A stretch of DNA of 64,000 bases, taken from Lachnoanaerobaculum sp. OBRC5-5 (GTDB taxonomy: Bacteria; Bacillota; Clostridia; Lachnospirales; Lachnospiraceae). This document shows positions 9,829 to 19,750 of the stretch, piece by piece; the first letter of the stretch is position 1, and every line of letters starts with the position of its first letter. The notes below the pieces were generated by a model that saw nothing but the letters and a program-made list of their open reading frames with translations, had not been told where the DNA came from and did not search any database. The position numbers and the translations under genes are program-made. The DNA lies in the NCBI RefSeq assembly GCF_000296385.1, contig NZ_JH815185.1, forward strand, positions 2,221,281 through 2,285,280, in the 5' to 3' direction.

Positions 9829-11487
9829 ATGATTGATAATGTATCATATCTCTTTGGATTCTTAGGCGGTCTTGGACTTTTCCTATATGGAATGCATATC
9901 ATGGCGGACGGTATGCAAAAGACTGCCGGAGGAAAGATGCAACAGTTCCTCAGTAAGATAACGGATAACAGGTTTACAGCCATCTTACTGGGTGCGGTAA
10001 TAACAGCCATAATACAAAGCTCAGGTGCTACCACCGTAATGGTAGTAGGTTTTGTTAGTGCCGGAATGTTAAGCCTTGTCCAGGCTGTAGGTGTAATCAT
10101 GGGTGCCAATATCGGTACTACAATTACAGCGTGGATAGTATCACTTGGAACAATAGGCGATTCACTCAAGCTCTTTCAGCCGGGATTCTATGCACCGTTA
10201 ATGATTGGTATAGGTGCGATATTTATACTGTTTTCAAAATCCGACAAGAAAAAAACTATAGGTGAAATAATTCTGGGACTTGGAATGCTGTTTTTGGGAC
10301 TTGATCTTATGGCAGGCAATATAAAGCCTTTCACAAGTGCTCCTATATTCTCGGAAGCGTTCAGAGTACTTGGTGGTAATCCGATACTCGGTATCATAGT
10401 AGGTATTGTAGTAACAGCTCTTATGCAAAGCTCATCAGCGTCGGTTGGTATTTTGCAAACACTCGCATTTAACGGTGTGGTAAATACTGCAGCAGCCATA
10501 TATATAACTCTAGGACAAAATATCGGTTCATGTGTTACAGCGATTATTTCAAGTTTGGGAAGCTCAAGAACTGCAAAGAGAGCCGCAGCTATACATCTTT
10601 TATTCAATACAATAGGTGCTATAGTCTTCGGTATACTTGGATTTATAGTATTTACAGTTAATGTAAAGCTTGCAAACCACACTATCAATGCGGTAGAGAT
10701 TTCAATATTTCATACATTCTTTAATCTTACAATGACTACACTACTTTATCCTTTTGCGGGATTGCTTGTAAAACTTTCAGGAATGATTGTAAGAGGTAAG
10801 GATGATGAAGTTGAGGAAGAGGTAAAAGAGCCTGTACTGCAGCTTGATGAAAGAGTTCTTCTAAGCCCTGCTTTTGCTGTACAGACTGCAAATAATGAAG
10901 TTGCCCGCATGGGAGAAATTGCTCTAAAAAGTTTAAATGCGGCTATGAGTGCTATCAACAATAAGAGCCTTGAAGATATAGAAACAGTTGCAAAATGTGA
11001 AAAAAAGCTTGATGATATGCAGGAAGCTTTGACGGAATTCCTTATAAAGGTAGACAATCTTTCACTCAGTGAAAGTCAGAAGAAGCATATTAACAATCTC
11101 TTCAATATGGTAACCGATATAGAAAGAGTCGGTGATCATGCCGATAACCTTTCTGAAAATGCAAAGTATATAATAGACAAAGATCTTGAATTCAGTGATC
11201 TCGGTAAAGAAGACCTTGCAGAAATTTCAAAAGACAGTATTGAAGCCTTTGAAATCGCACTTAATGCAAGAAGCGGTGATGCTCTTAGAGCTGTGAGAAA
11301 GGTCAATAAGCTTGAGGATGAAGTGGATATGCTTGAGGATGAAATGAGAGAGAAACATATTGAAAGATTGTCAAAGGGAGATTGTAATCCACAGGCCGGA
11401 ATCGCATTCCTTGATATCATAAGTAATTTGGAGCGTGTCTCAGATCATGCAACAAATATTGCGGGATATGTAAAGAATGAAATATAA
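9829..11487 (+). CDS. Na+/phosphate cotransporter with C-terminal PhoU-like domain
   Basis: A 552-residue inner-membrane protein of the PNaS (NptA/YjbB) family that imports or exports phosphate with sodium. The first 310 residues hold about eight membrane segments with the duplicated signature QSSGATTVM and QSSSASVGI and the paired GANIGTTITAW and GQNIGSCVTAI motifs. Residues 345-550 form a PhoU-like all-helical domain with DIERVGDHADN and NLERVSDHATN, the metal-binding repeats of PhoU. It stands alone between the IS and gap. The start has an AGAGGAG ribosome binding site. The family assignment is firm; transport direction is not visible. Confidence 0.93.
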   Translation: MIDNVSYLFGFLGGLGLFLYGMHIMADGMQKTAGGKMQQFLSKITDNRFTAILLGAVITAIIQSSGATTVMVVGFVSAGMLSLVQAVGVIMGANIGTTITAWIVSLGTIGDSLKLFQPGFYAPLMIGIGAIFILFSKSDKKKTIGEIILGLGMLFLGLDLMAGNIKPFTSAPIFSEAFRVLGGNPILGIIVGIVVTALMQSSSASVGILQTLAFNGVVNTAAAIYITLGQNIGSCVTAIISSLGSSRTAKRAAAIHLLFNTIGAIVFGILGFIVFTVNVKLANHTINAVEISIFHTFFNLTMTTLLYPFAGLLVKLSGMIVRGKDDEVEEEVKEPVLQLDERVLLSPAFAVQTANNEVARMGEIALKSLNAAMSAINNKSLEDIETVAKCEKKLDDMQEALTEFLIKVDNLSLSESQKKHINNLFNMVTDIERVGDHADNLSENAKYIIDKDLEFSDLGKEDLAEISKDSIEAFEIALNARSGDALRAVRKVNKLEDEVDMLEDEMREKHIERLSKGDCNPQAGIAFLDIISNLERVSDHATNIAGYVKNEI

Positions 11488-11509
11488 ATAAGAAGTTTTA
11501 AAGATTTAC

Positions 11510-11538
11510 TTGCAATTATGTTTATAATTTTGTACAAT
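11510..11538 (+). promoter_or_regulatory. Predicted promoter of gap
   Basis: TTGCAA (11510-11515), 17-base spacer, TACAAT (11533-11538), giving a leader of about 65 bases before the AGGAGG site of gap. A good match for a strongly expressed glycolytic gene. Confidence 0.6.
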
Positions 11539-11610
11539 TAAGAATGATTGATGAATAATTATCAATTGAGATAAACATCATTTTAAGTACTAATTTTAGG
11601 AGGAACTAAA

Positions 11611-12642
11611 ATGTCAGTAAAAGTAGCAATTAACGGTTTTGGACGTATTGGTCGTTTAGCTTTCAGACAGATGTTTGAGGCTGATGGATATGAAGTAGTA
11701 GCAATCAATGATCTTACAGATCCTAAGATGTTGGCACATCTTTTAAAGTATGATACAGCACAGGGCGGATTTGCAGGACGTATCGGAGAAGGAAAGCATA
11801 CAGTAGAGGCAGGTGAGGATTCAATTACAGTTGACGGAAAGAAAATCACAATCTACAAAGAGGCAGATGCTTCAAAGCTTCCTTGGGGACAGATCGGTGT
11901 AGACGTTGTACTTGAGTGTACAGGATTCTATACATCAAAGGATAAGGCATCAGCACATATCACAGCAGGTGCTAAGAAGGTTGTTATTTCAGCTCCTGCA
12001 GGAAATGATCTTCCTACAGTTGTATTCAGCGTAAACGAGAAGACACTTAAGGCAAGTGATACAGTTATTTCAGCTGCTTCATGTACAACAAACTGTCTTG
12101 CACCAATGGCTGATACACTTAACAAGCTTGCTCCTATCCAGAGCGGTATCATGAGCACAATCCATGCTTATACAGGTGATCAGATGATCCTTGACGGACC
12201 ACACAGAAAGGGTGACCTTAGAAGAGCAAGAGCAGGTGCTGCAAATATCGTACCTAACTCAACAGGTGCTGCAAAGGCTATCGGTCTTGTTATCCCTGAG
12301 CTTAACGGAAAGCTTATCGGATCTGCACAGAGAGTTCCTGTTCCAACAGGTTCTACAACAATCCTTACAGCTGTTGTAAAGAAGGCAGGACTTACAAAAG
12401 AAGATATCAATGCTGCAATGAAGGCTGCCGCATCTGCATCATTCGGATACACAGAGGATGAGATCGTTTCATCAGATGTTATCGGTATGCAGTATGGTTC
12501 ATTATTTGATGCAACACAGACAATGGTAACACCTATAGCTGATGATTTATATCAGGTTCAGGTTGTTTCATGGTATGATAACGAGAATTCTTACACATCA
12601 CAGATGGTTAGAACAATCAAGTACTTTGCTGAATTAGCATAA
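11611..12642 (+). CDS. gap: Glyceraldehyde-3-phosphate dehydrogenase, type I
   Basis: A 343-residue phosphorylating GAPDH that oxidises glyceraldehyde-3-phosphate to 1,3-bisphosphoglycerate with NAD+. Seen directly are the Rossmann start [13 protein letters not shown], the catalytic cysteine in [13 protein letters not shown] at about residue 155, the catalytic histidine in TIHAYTGDQ, and the C-terminal [16 protein letters not shown]. The asparagine and acidic context (AINDLTD) favour NAD over NADP. Codon choice is strongly biased, as expected of an abundant protein. pgk and tpiA follow, but a strong terminator separates gap from pgk. Confidence 0.98.
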   Translation: MSVKVAINGFGRIGRLAFRQMFEADGYEVVAINDLTDPKMLAHLLKYDTAQGGFAGRIGEGKHTVEAGEDSITVDGKKITIYKEADASKLPWGQIGVDVVLECTGFYTSKDKASAHITAGAKKVVISAPAGNDLPTVVFSVNEKTLKASDTVISAASCTTNCLAPMADTLNKLAPIQSGIMSTIHAYTGDQMILDGPHRKGDLRRARAGAANIVPNSTGAAKAIGLVIPELNGKLIGSAQRVPVPTGSTTILTAVVKKAGLTKEDINAAMKAAASASFGYTEDEIVSSDVIGMQYGSLFDATQTMVTPIADDLYQVQVVSWYDNENSYTSQMVRTIKYFAELA

Positions 12643-12663
12643 TTATAAATAGTATAAGAGACC

Positions 12664-12701
12664 AAGGTGGTCCGGTCATATTGGGCCGGACCGCCTTTTT
12701 T
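12664..12701 (+). terminator. Strong terminator between gap and pgk
   Basis: GC-rich stem AAGGTGGTCCGG (12664-12675) with CCGGACCGCCTT (12686-12697), then a run of six T. pgk starts only 18 bases after it, leaving no room for a separate promoter downstream, so pgk probably depends on partial readthrough. Confidence 0.8.
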
Positions 12702-12718
12702 ATTAATAAGGAGAAACT

Positions 12719-13933
12719 ATGCTTAACAAGAAAACAGTAGATGATTTAAAGAATTTAAAAGGTCAGAAAGTATTGGTTCGTTGTGACTTCAATGTTCCTT
12801 TAAAGGACGGAGTTATCCAGAACTACAATCGTATAGACGGAGCAATCCCAACAATAAAGAAACTCCTTGACGGCGGAGCTAAAGTTATTCTTTGCTCACA
12901 TCTTGGAAAGCCGAAGGGCGAGCCTTTACCTGAGATGAGCCTTGCACCTGTAGCTCCGGCACTTTCAGAGAGACTTGGAGTAAATGTAAAGTTCGTTTCA
13001 GATCCAAAGGTAACAGGAGAAGAGACAAGAAAGCTTGCAGCAGAACTTAAGGACGGAGAAGTTTTATTACTTGAGAATACACGTTACAGAGCTGAAGAGA
13101 CAAAGTACGGTAAGGAAGATTCAGCTGTAGAGTATGCAAAAGAGCTTGCTGCACTTTGTGATGACAATATCTTTGTAAACGATGCATTCGGTACAGCACA
13201 CAGAGCACATTGCTCAAACGTAGGTGTAACAAAGTTCTGTAAGGAAAATGTTGTAGGATACCTTATGGAGAAGGAAATCAAGTTCCTCGGAGAGGCTGTA
13301 GAGAATCCTGTTCGTCCGTTCGTAGCAATCCTTGGCGGAGCTAAGGTTTCAGATAAGATCAATGTTATAAACAACCTTCTTGAGAAGGTAGATACACTTA
13401 TCATCGGTGGCGGTATGGCATATACATTCTTAAAGGCAAAGGGAGAGGAAATCGGAAACTCACTTTGTGAAGAGGATAAGCTTGACTACGCACTTGAGAT
13501 GGTAAATAAGGCTAAGGAAAGAGGCGTAAACCTTTTACTTCCTGTAGATCATGTAGAGGGTAAGGAATTCTCAAATGATACAGAATCTAAGGTAGTTGAT
13601 ACTATAGATGCAGGATGGTCAGGATTTGATATCGGACCAAAGACAATAGAGAACTATAAGAAGGCTCTTGAGGGCGCAAAGACTGTAGTATGGAACGGAC
13701 CTATGGGTGTATTCGAGTTTGAGAAGTTTGCAGAGGGAACACTTGAAATATGCAGAGCCGTAGCAGATCTTAAGGATGCTACAACTGTTATCGGTGGTGG
13801 AGACTCTGTAAATGCGGTAAAGAGACTCGGATTTGCAGATAAGATGACACATATTTCTACAGGTGGCGGTGCTTCTCTTGAATTCTTAGAGGGTAAGGAA
13901 TTACCTGGTGTAGCGGCAGCTGACAACAGATAA
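12719..13933 (+). CDS. pgk: Phosphoglycerate kinase
   Basis: A 404-residue monomeric kinase that makes ATP from 1,3-bisphosphoglycerate. Motifs include [14 protein letters not shown] near the N terminus, the substrate-binding [10 protein letters not shown] and [11 protein letters not shown], the hinge [11 protein letters not shown], and the nucleotide site [11 protein letters not shown] and GGGDSVNA. Length is normal for the family. The start has AAGGAG seven bases upstream. It lies 76 bases after gap, behind a terminator hairpin, and 54 bases before tpiA. Confidence 0.98.
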   Translation: MLNKKTVDDLKNLKGQKVLVRCDFNVPLKDGVIQNYNRIDGAIPTIKKLLDGGAKVILCSHLGKPKGEPLPEMSLAPVAPALSERLGVNVKFVSDPKVTGEETRKLAAELKDGEVLLLENTRYRAEETKYGKEDSAVEYAKELAALCDDNIFVNDAFGTAHRAHCSNVGVTKFCKENVVGYLMEKEIKFLGEAVENPVRPFVAILGGAKVSDKINVINNLLEKVDTLIIGGGMAYTFLKAKGEEIGNSLCEEDKLDYALEMVNKAKERGVNLLLPVDHVEGKEFSNDTESKVVDTIDAGWSGFDIGPKTIENYKKALEGAKTVVWNGPMGVFEFEKFAEGTLEICRAVADLKDATTVIGGGDSVNAVKRLGFADKMTHISTGGGASLEFLEGKELPGVAAADNR

Positions 13934-13947
13934 AATTTTTAAATATA

Positions 13948-13968
13948 GGGGAATGCCAAGGCTTCCCC
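13948..13968 (+). other. Hairpin without T-run between pgk and tpiA
   Basis: Stem GGGGAA..GCC with GGC..TTCCCC and a tiny loop, not followed by a T-run, ending 20 bases before the tpiA start. More likely an RNA processing or stability element than a terminator. Confidence 0.5.
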
Positions 13969-13987
13969 GAAAAGAACGGAGAATATT

Positions 13988-14737
13988 ATGGCAAGAAGAA
14001 AAATTATTGCAGGTAACTGGAAGATGAATAAAACTCCTTCAGAGACAACTGCATTAATCAATGAGTTAAAGCCTTTAGTTGCAAATGACGAAGTAGATGT
14101 TGTTTTCTGTGTACCGGCAATTGATATAATACCGGCAATAGAGGCTGCAAAAGGAAGCAATATTCAGATCGGTGCAGAGAATATGTACTATGAGGAGAGC
14201 GGTGCATACACAGGAGAAATCGCACCAAATATGCTTACAGATGTAGGTGTTAAGTATGTTATCATCGGACATTCAGAGAGAAGAGAATACTTTGCAGAGA
14301 CAGATGAGACTGTAAACAAGAAAGTACTTAAGGCATTTGAGCACGGTATCACACCGATCATCTGCTGCGGTGAGACTCTTACACAGAGAGAGCAGGGTAT
14401 TGCAATAGACTTTATCAGAACACAGATAAAGATTGCATTCCAGAATGTAAGTGCAGAGAACGCTGCAAATGCTGTTATCGCTTACGAGCCAATCTGGGCA
14501 ATCGGAACAGGTAAGACTGCTACAACAGCACAGGCTGAGGAAGTTTGCAAGGCTATCAGAGAGTGCATCAAAGAAGTATATGGAAGCGATGTAGCCGAAA
14601 AGATCAGAATTCAGTACGGCGGTTCAGTTAATGCAGCTAATGCGGCAGAGCTTTTTGCAGAGGCTGACATCGACGGCGGATTAGTAGGTGGAGCAAGCCT
14701 TAAGCCGGATTTCGGAAAGATTGTAAATTATAAATAA
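13988..14737 (+). CDS. tpiA: Triosephosphate isomerase
   Basis: A 249-residue TIM-barrel enzyme interconverting dihydroxyacetone phosphate and glyceraldehyde-3-phosphate. All catalytic residues are visible: Lys in GNWKMNKT near residue 13, His in [12 protein letters not shown] near 96, Glu in [15 protein letters not shown] near 167, and the phosphate-binding [11 protein letters not shown] with [10 protein letters not shown] at the C-terminal end. It closes the gap-pgk-tpiA cluster and is followed by a strong bidirectional terminator. Confidence 0.98.
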   Translation: MARRKIIAGNWKMNKTPSETTALINELKPLVANDEVDVVFCVPAIDIIPAIEAAKGSNIQIGAENMYYEESGAYTGEIAPNMLTDVGVKYVIIGHSERREYFAETDETVNKKVLKAFEHGITPIICCGETLTQREQGIAIDFIRTQIKIAFQNVSAENAANAVIAYEPIWAIGTGKTATTAQAEEVCKAIRECIKEVYGSDVAEKIRIQYGGSVNAANAAELFAEADIDGGLVGGASLKPDFGKIVNYK

Positions 14738-14774
14738 TAGAAAAAACGGGGGCTGTCGGGAAATGGCAGCCATG

Positions 14775-14822
14775 AAAGATGGAGGAGTGGTTCAAAAAGA
14801 GTCACTCCTCCATAATCTTTTG
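14775..14822. terminator. Bidirectional terminator between tpiA and the YesN-like gene
   Basis: Perfect stem ATGGAGGAGTG (14779-14789) with CACTCCTCCAT (14803-14813), extended by AAGAT/ATCTT and followed by T residues. It separates convergent genes. Confidence 0.75.
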
Positions 14823-14828
14823 ATAAAT

Positions 14829-16430
14829 TTATAATGATGAATACTTTTCTCTGTAGCCGGATGGAGATATGCCTAATTGTTTTTTAAAACTTGTGCTGAA
14901 ATAATATTGGTTTGTGTAACCGCATTTAATACTTATTTCTTTTAGAGATAAGTTTGTTTTAATTAAATATTCCTTTGCTGCATCAATGCGGTATGATGTA
15001 ATAGTATCGCTTATACTTTGGTTGTTATTTTTTTTATACAATGCACTTAAGTATGACGGACTCATATTTGCATATTTTGCTATGTCATTCAGACTGAGAG
15101 TGTTATCTTCAAAATTATTTTTAATATAATTATCTACCAATTCATATGTGTGTTCATGGTAGGATTTTAGAGAAAAATTTAGTTTATCACATACCAAATT
15201 GCAAAGTTCTCTCATCCATAATAAAAATTGCTCATATGTGTGAAATGTATCAAAACGGCTATATACAGATATTATTCTTTCTTCCAAGTCCTTAGTATCA
15301 ATATTTATTTCATATAGAAATCTCAATATTTTGCCAAGCAGAGAATATATACGTATAAACATAATATTTTTGTTTTTATATTTTGTTGATAAATCATCAA
15401 AGAAGTTTTTAAGCCATTCTTCAATTGATGAATTATCTTTTTTGCATAGCAGTCCGATAAGTTCATCATCATCTGAATCTGATGTTGATAATAAACTGAA
15501 TTCTTTACCGGTAGCTTCAACTGCATCAAATATACTTTGGTTAGGATAAAAAAACCTATATTTTAGAGCATGACATGCATTTTCATATGATACATGAAGC
15601 TTTGATATACTATCAACAATAGTACCAATTCCAACATTTATATTTAATATTGGAGATTTATAATTATCTATAAAAGATGAAATTACATTATGGATTACAT
15701 ACTGAAAATGTGCAGGTGTTTTACTGTTTTGTGCTATTATAAAGATCAAATTATTTAAGTCCTGTATATAATAGACATTATCAAAAATTTTACATTTACT
15801 TAGGAATACATCCGATATATTTAGTATTTCCGTTTGAAATGTTAAAATCCCGTTATTTTCTTCAAGCATAGAAGAACTTTCAATTTCCATTTTGATTATA
15901 TTAAAATGCGAATAACTTATATCCAATTCCAGATAGCTTATATATTTATCAAAATATTCTAATGTTTTATCAGTTGAGAAATATAGTAACTCCTGGAAAA
16001 ATTTGGTTATCATAAGTTGTCTGCTTTCCTTTACAATAGACAGATTACGCTGCTCCCTATCTATTATTTCAAAAGAACTTTTTATCTTTTTATATAAGAA
16101 ATCATAATCTATAGGCTTTTCAATATAATCACAAACTCCAATACTAACAGCCTGTTTTGCATATTCAAATTTATCATATGCACTGATTAGTATTATTTTA
16201 ATATAAGGATTTATTTTTATAGCCTCGCGGCTTAGAGATATTCCGTTTAAGTTCGGCATTTCAATATCGGTTATTATTAAATCAACATGATTTTCAATTA
16301 TATAATTAAGTACTTCCTGTCCGTTTTTTGCAATTAAAACTATTTCTGCATTTAATTCATTCCAGTCAATATTTAATTTTATACCTTCTGAGACAATATA
16401 ATTATCATCGGCTAAAACTACTTTTTTCAA
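14829..16430 (-). CDS. YesN-type response regulator with AraC DNA-binding domain
   Basis: A 533-residue response regulator. The N-terminal receiver domain has the acidic pair DD at 8-9, the phosphoacceptor Asp55 in LIITDIEMPNLNG and a Lys in YIEKPID near 106. The central 250 residues are a weakly conserved sensor/linker typical of YesN proteins, and the last 100 residues are an AraC-type double helix-turn-helix (LNDIAKYANMSPSYLSALYKK, then LKEISIKCGYTNQYYFSTSFKK). It overlaps the end of the histidine kinase gene by four bases (ATGA), so the two are translationally coupled. It most likely activates the divergent sugar-uptake operon starting at 18400. Confidence 0.93.
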   Translation of the reverse strand: MKKVVLADDNYIVSEGIKLNIDWNELNAEIVLIAKNGQEVLNYIIENHVDLIITDIEMPNLNGISLSREAIKINPYIKIILISAYDKFEYAKQAVSIGVCDYIEKPIDYDFLYKKIKSSFEIIDREQRNLSIVKESRQLMITKFFQELLYFSTDKTLEYFDKYISYLELDISYSHFNIIKMEIESSSMLEENNGILTFQTEILNISDVFLSKCKIFDNVYYIQDLNNLIFIIAQNSKTPAHFQYVIHNVISSFIDNYKSPILNINVGIGTIVDSISKLHVSYENACHALKYRFFYPNQSIFDAVEATGKEFSLLSTSDSDDDELIGLLCKKDNSSIEEWLKNFFDDLSTKYKNKNIMFIRIYSLLGKILRFLYEINIDTKDLEERIISVYSRFDTFHTYEQFLLWMRELCNLVCDKLNFSLKSYHEHTYELVDNYIKNNFEDNTLSLNDIAKYANMSPSYLSALYKKNNNQSISDTITSYRIDAAKEYLIKTNLSLKEISIKCGYTNQYYFSTSFKKQLGISPSGYREKYSSL

Positions 16431-18208
16431 GAGAAATCCTCCATTTGAGCATATTTTATTATAATTTTTGTACCTTTTCTTTCTTCACTTTCAATCAGTA
16501 CAATACCGTTTCCAAAGTCAGTATTTGAAATTCTTTTATTAACATTACAAATGCCGAAATGTTGGTTATAGTCTACTATATGATTACTTAATTTATATCG
16601 GATTTGTTCTAACTTATCATTTGGAATACCACAGCCATTATCCTCTATAGTAATAATAACTTCATCATCTCCATAGCAAACATTTATATTGATATGTATA
16701 TTTGGTTTTTCAGATGAGTATCCATGTAAAATTGAGTTCTCTAAAAAAGGTTGTAATGTAAACTTACATATTAAAAAGTTCTCTATACCTTCTTCAGCAT
16801 TTATAGTCCAGCTAAGTGTATCTTGACGACAAAGTTGTTCCATTTCCAGATATAATTTAGAAATTTCCAATTCGTCTTTTATTTTTATCTTTTCATCAGA
16901 TTTTCTAAGTGACATTCTATAAAAACGAGTAAGATTGCTGATCATATGATTGGCTATATCTATTTTTCCTATTGTTTGACAGGTTTGTATTGTTCCCAAA
17001 ATATTATATAAAAAATGAGGATTTATCTGGGATTGAAGAAGCTGGTACTTAAGCTTTTCTTCGGATAAAGTAAGCTCCAAAATGGATTGCATATTTTTAT
17101 TAATTGATGATTGCATATTTAAAAATGTCAGTCCAAGTTTATCCACCTCATCAAAAGAGTCCCTGTTATCTAATGCAGATATATAATCTAAGTCAATACT
17201 TTTATTACCAAGTTTAAAATTATCCATAGCGGAAGACAGTTTACTGATTCTGCCTGTTAAATTTATTGAAGTAAAAAAAATAACCAACAGTATTATAGGA
17301 ACAGATAAAAATATTATTATAATAAACGTTCTAAGTAATGTGTATATATGCTTAAAAATGTAATTTTTCGGAATTTCTGTTATATGATACCAACCATTGT
17401 CAAGAACAACTATATGATAATATAAGCTGCTGTTCTCAACTATAGTATTATCAGGATTTATATTTAAATCAATGTTATTTATCTTGGTACCTATGAGTTC
17501 TTTACTTGTATGTGAAATAACAGTCCCATTTTTATCTATTATATAGCCTGTTAAATCGACACTTTCAAAACTGTCCTGCAGCATTTTTGAAAGCTCATCA
17601 GTGCGTAAGAGTACTAAATAAACGTATTCGGTATTACCTGAAACTTGATTATTTAATACATTAAAACAAGCTATTACATCTTGAGGATTTTTTGTGTTGT
17701 CAATAACATAAGGAAGAGTGTACTGTTTTTTATAAATCCATTTTTGATTGGAATTTATAATATCTTCAAGGCCTATTTTTCTTAGATCGGATAAAGGATG
17801 GAAAAAAAGTCCCTCTGAAGCCGCAATATTTTTATCGTCTAAAAAAATATCAATATGATAAAAATCAAAAGTTGATTTAAGTAGAGAAATATTGTCTCTA
17901 ACATTCGAAACTATTGCAAAATCTTCTCTACTATCAGACATTTTTTGCATCAAAGAATACATATCATATTGAATAGTATTAGATACTTTTTCAGCTTGAT
18001 TTAATCTGTTATTGATTCTTATATTTAGTTGATCATCTGCAAGTATAATAGAATTTAATATACTGTCACCGGCAATTTTATGTGTAATACTGTACAATAC
18101 AGAACCCATTAAAATAAGAGGCAGTATGGTACAAATTAAAAAAGAAAAAATCAATCTATGATGATATTTTGAAAATATAAAATTTTTGACATATCTTATA
18201 ATAGGCAT
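16427..18208 (-). CDS. YesM-type sensor histidine kinase
   Basis: A 593-residue membrane kinase. A first membrane helix (about residues 14-37) and a second (about 285-310) flank an extracytoplasmic sensor of roughly 250 residues; HAMP-like linker, His-kinase domain with QSQINPHFLYNILGT (phospho-His) and an ATPase domain with ENSILHGY and IEDNGCGIP follow. The preferred start is the ATG at 18208, preceded by AAGGAGG at the right distance; a GTG/ATG-type extension to 18259 lacks a site. The gene diverges from the binding-protein gene at 18400 across a 191-bp shared control region, which suggests it senses the sugar that operon imports. Confidence 0.92.
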   Translation of the reverse strand: MPIIRYVKNFIFSKYHHRLIFSFLICTILPLILMGSVLYSITHKIAGDSILNSIILADDQLNIRINNRLNQAEKVSNTIQYDMYSLMQKMSDSREDFAIVSNVRDNISLLKSTFDFYHIDIFLDDKNIAASEGLFFHPLSDLRKIGLEDIINSNQKWIYKKQYTLPYVIDNTKNPQDVIACFNVLNNQVSGNTEYVYLVLLRTDELSKMLQDSFESVDLTGYIIDKNGTVISHTSKELIGTKINNIDLNINPDNTIVENSSLYYHIVVLDNGWYHITEIPKNYIFKHIYTLLRTFIIIIFLSVPIILLVIFFTSINLTGRISKLSSAMDNFKLGNKSIDLDYISALDNRDSFDEVDKLGLTFLNMQSSINKNMQSILELTLSEEKLKYQLLQSQINPHFLYNILGTIQTCQTIGKIDIANHMISNLTRFYRMSLRKSDEKIKIKDELEISKLYLEMEQLCRQDTLSWTINAEEGIENFLICKFTLQPFLENSILHGYSSEKPNIHININVCYGDDEVIITIEDNGCGIPNDKLEQIRYKLSNHIVDYNQHFGICNVNKRISNTDFGNGIVLIESEERKGTKIIIKYAQMEDFS

Positions 18209-18399
18209 AAGAACCTCCTTGTAATCATATAAACAATTATAGACTGTGAAAAAAAACAAAACAATATAAACAAAAATAATATAAATGAATCATAATATAT
18301 TGTATTTTTGAAAATTATAAATTCTACTATGATGTAATTATCAAAAAGCATACGTCCTATATGTGTAAGTGAAGTATTTTAGGACAATAAGGAGGAAAG
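18209..18399. promoter_or_regulatory. Divergent control region of the YesMN genes and the sugar operon
   Basis: A 191-bp AT-rich interval between divergent starts. The AAGGAGG sites of both genes lie at its edges. No confident -35/-10 pair or palindrome could be fixed by eye; it should hold both promoters and the YesN binding site. Confidence 0.4.
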
Positions 18400-19665
18400 A
18401 TGAATAAAAGAATAAAAAGCGTAATGTTAAGTACAGTACTTTTAACGGGTCTGTTAGCGGGCTGTGGATCAGGAACAACTCAGGCAAGCAAAAACTCGGA
18501 AAACGGTGGAAATTCCAAATATGATTTGACACTATATAGTATCAATACTACAGATGCTGATTTTGCTGAATGGTTAAACAATGTACAAGATGCTACAGGA
18601 TTAAAGATTAATGTAATTGCTGCCCCTACAGATTCTGATACCAGACAGCAAAAAATCACTACCATACTCTCTACAGGTGATTCAAGTGTAGATATATTGG
18701 AAATTAATGATGAAATGAGTGCATCATTTAAAAATTCAGGTTGGCTTGATGGACTTAATGATACAGTTATGACCGATGATATTCGTGGTGAATTTGCAAA
18801 GGGATATTTGGAGCAGATGATTACCGATAAAGAAGGAAATGTTATCGGAGTGCCCGGATATTCAGGATATTTAGCCTTTTGGGTAAATCAAAAAATAATG
18901 GATAATGCCGGAATAACTTCTATAGATACAAAGGAAGATTTTAAAAAATATATGTCAGCTGCTTCAGTAAACGGTACTTATGGGTATGGTGGATCTTGGG
19001 AAAAAACATATGTGTTTAATGAAATAGCACAATTTGTAAATATGTTCGGTGGCGATTATTTTGATTGGACAAGACCTGAAAATAAGGAAGCAATACAATT
19101 CTTATATGATATGGTAAAAAATAATGAAACACCAATTGATCAAATTGCTGATAAATATGAGCAGATGAATCCAAAGGCAAATGATGGAAAATATGGTTGT
19201 TGGTTTATGTGGGGATTGGGATCTGATTATCAGAAAGCAGGTATGCTTGGTGATGATAAGATTCATATGGCTATGGTACCTTCAATGACTGATGACGGTA
19301 ATAGAGCTATATTTACAGATTCATGGAGTTATGTATTGAATTCTACATCCAAAAATAAGGAAGCGGCAATAAAGTTTTTAAAGTATATGGCATCTGAGGG
19401 TGGAATGGAAGCTTCATATAAAGCTTTTGATCGTTACCCTGCAAGAAGAGATGTTGCCGAGAAGGTAGTTCCTGACAGCGATCCTGCAAAGGAGATGTAC
19501 ACCAGATACGCTTCAGAATGTAATGTGCAGGGACGCCCTATGCTTCCGCAAACTATGGAGTTTATCACAGATATGGGAACAATTTATCAGTCTTGTATGA
19601 AGGGTGAAATATCAGTAGATGATTTTTGCAAAAAAGCACAGGATTTGGTAGATAAATATAAATAA
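18400..19665 (+). CDS. Sugar ABC transporter substrate-binding lipoprotein (first of two)
   Basis: A 421-residue family 1 extracellular solute-binding protein. The signal peptide ends in the lipobox LLAGC with Cys22 as the lipidated residue, so it is anchored outside the membrane. The mature part has the periplasmic-binding-protein layout, with a hinge-region GVPGYSGYLAFWVN and a Trp/Tyr-rich ligand cleft (YGYGGSWEKTYVF). It is the first gene of a forward operon with two permeases, a GH172 enzyme and a second, paralogous binding protein at 22633. The start has a GGAGG site. The likely ligand is an oligosaccharide, not identifiable from sequence. Confidence 0.93.
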   Translation: MNKRIKSVMLSTVLLTGLLAGCGSGTTQASKNSENGGNSKYDLTLYSINTTDADFAEWLNNVQDATGLKINVIAAPTDSDTRQQKITTILSTGDSSVDILEINDEMSASFKNSGWLDGLNDTVMTDDIRGEFAKGYLEQMITDKEGNVIGVPGYSGYLAFWVNQKIMDNAGITSIDTKEDFKKYMSAASVNGTYGYGGSWEKTYVFNEIAQFVNMFGGDYFDWTRPENKEAIQFLYDMVKNNETPIDQIADKYEQMNPKANDGKYGCWFMWGLGSDYQKAGMLGDDKIHMAMVPSMTDDGNRAIFTDSWSYVLNSTSKNKEAAIKFLKYMASEGGMEASYKAFDRYPARRDVAEKVVPDSDPAKEMYTRYASECNVQGRPMLPQTMEFITDMGTIYQSCMKGEISVDDFCKKAQDLVDKYK

Positions 19666-19678
19666 TATATAATCCAAA

Positions 19679-19732
19679 GAGTGCTACAGTATAGGAATTT
19701 ATAAATATAATATTACTGTAGCACTCATTTTA
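19679..19732 (+). terminator. Intra-operon hairpin after the first binding-protein gene
   Basis: Perfect 13-bp stem GAGTGCTACAGTA (19679-19691) with TACTGTAGCACTC (19714-19726), then a T-rich tail ATTTTATTT. Placed between binding-protein and permease genes, it probably terminates part of the transcripts or protects the upstream mRNA, giving more binding protein than permease. Confidence 0.65.
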
Positions 19733-19750
19733 TTTATAGGAGGAATTATT

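Noticed and set aside
9798-10169. A reverse-strand frame over the Na/phosphate transporter gene.
   Set aside because: It overlaps a firm forward gene and carries no ribosome binding site.
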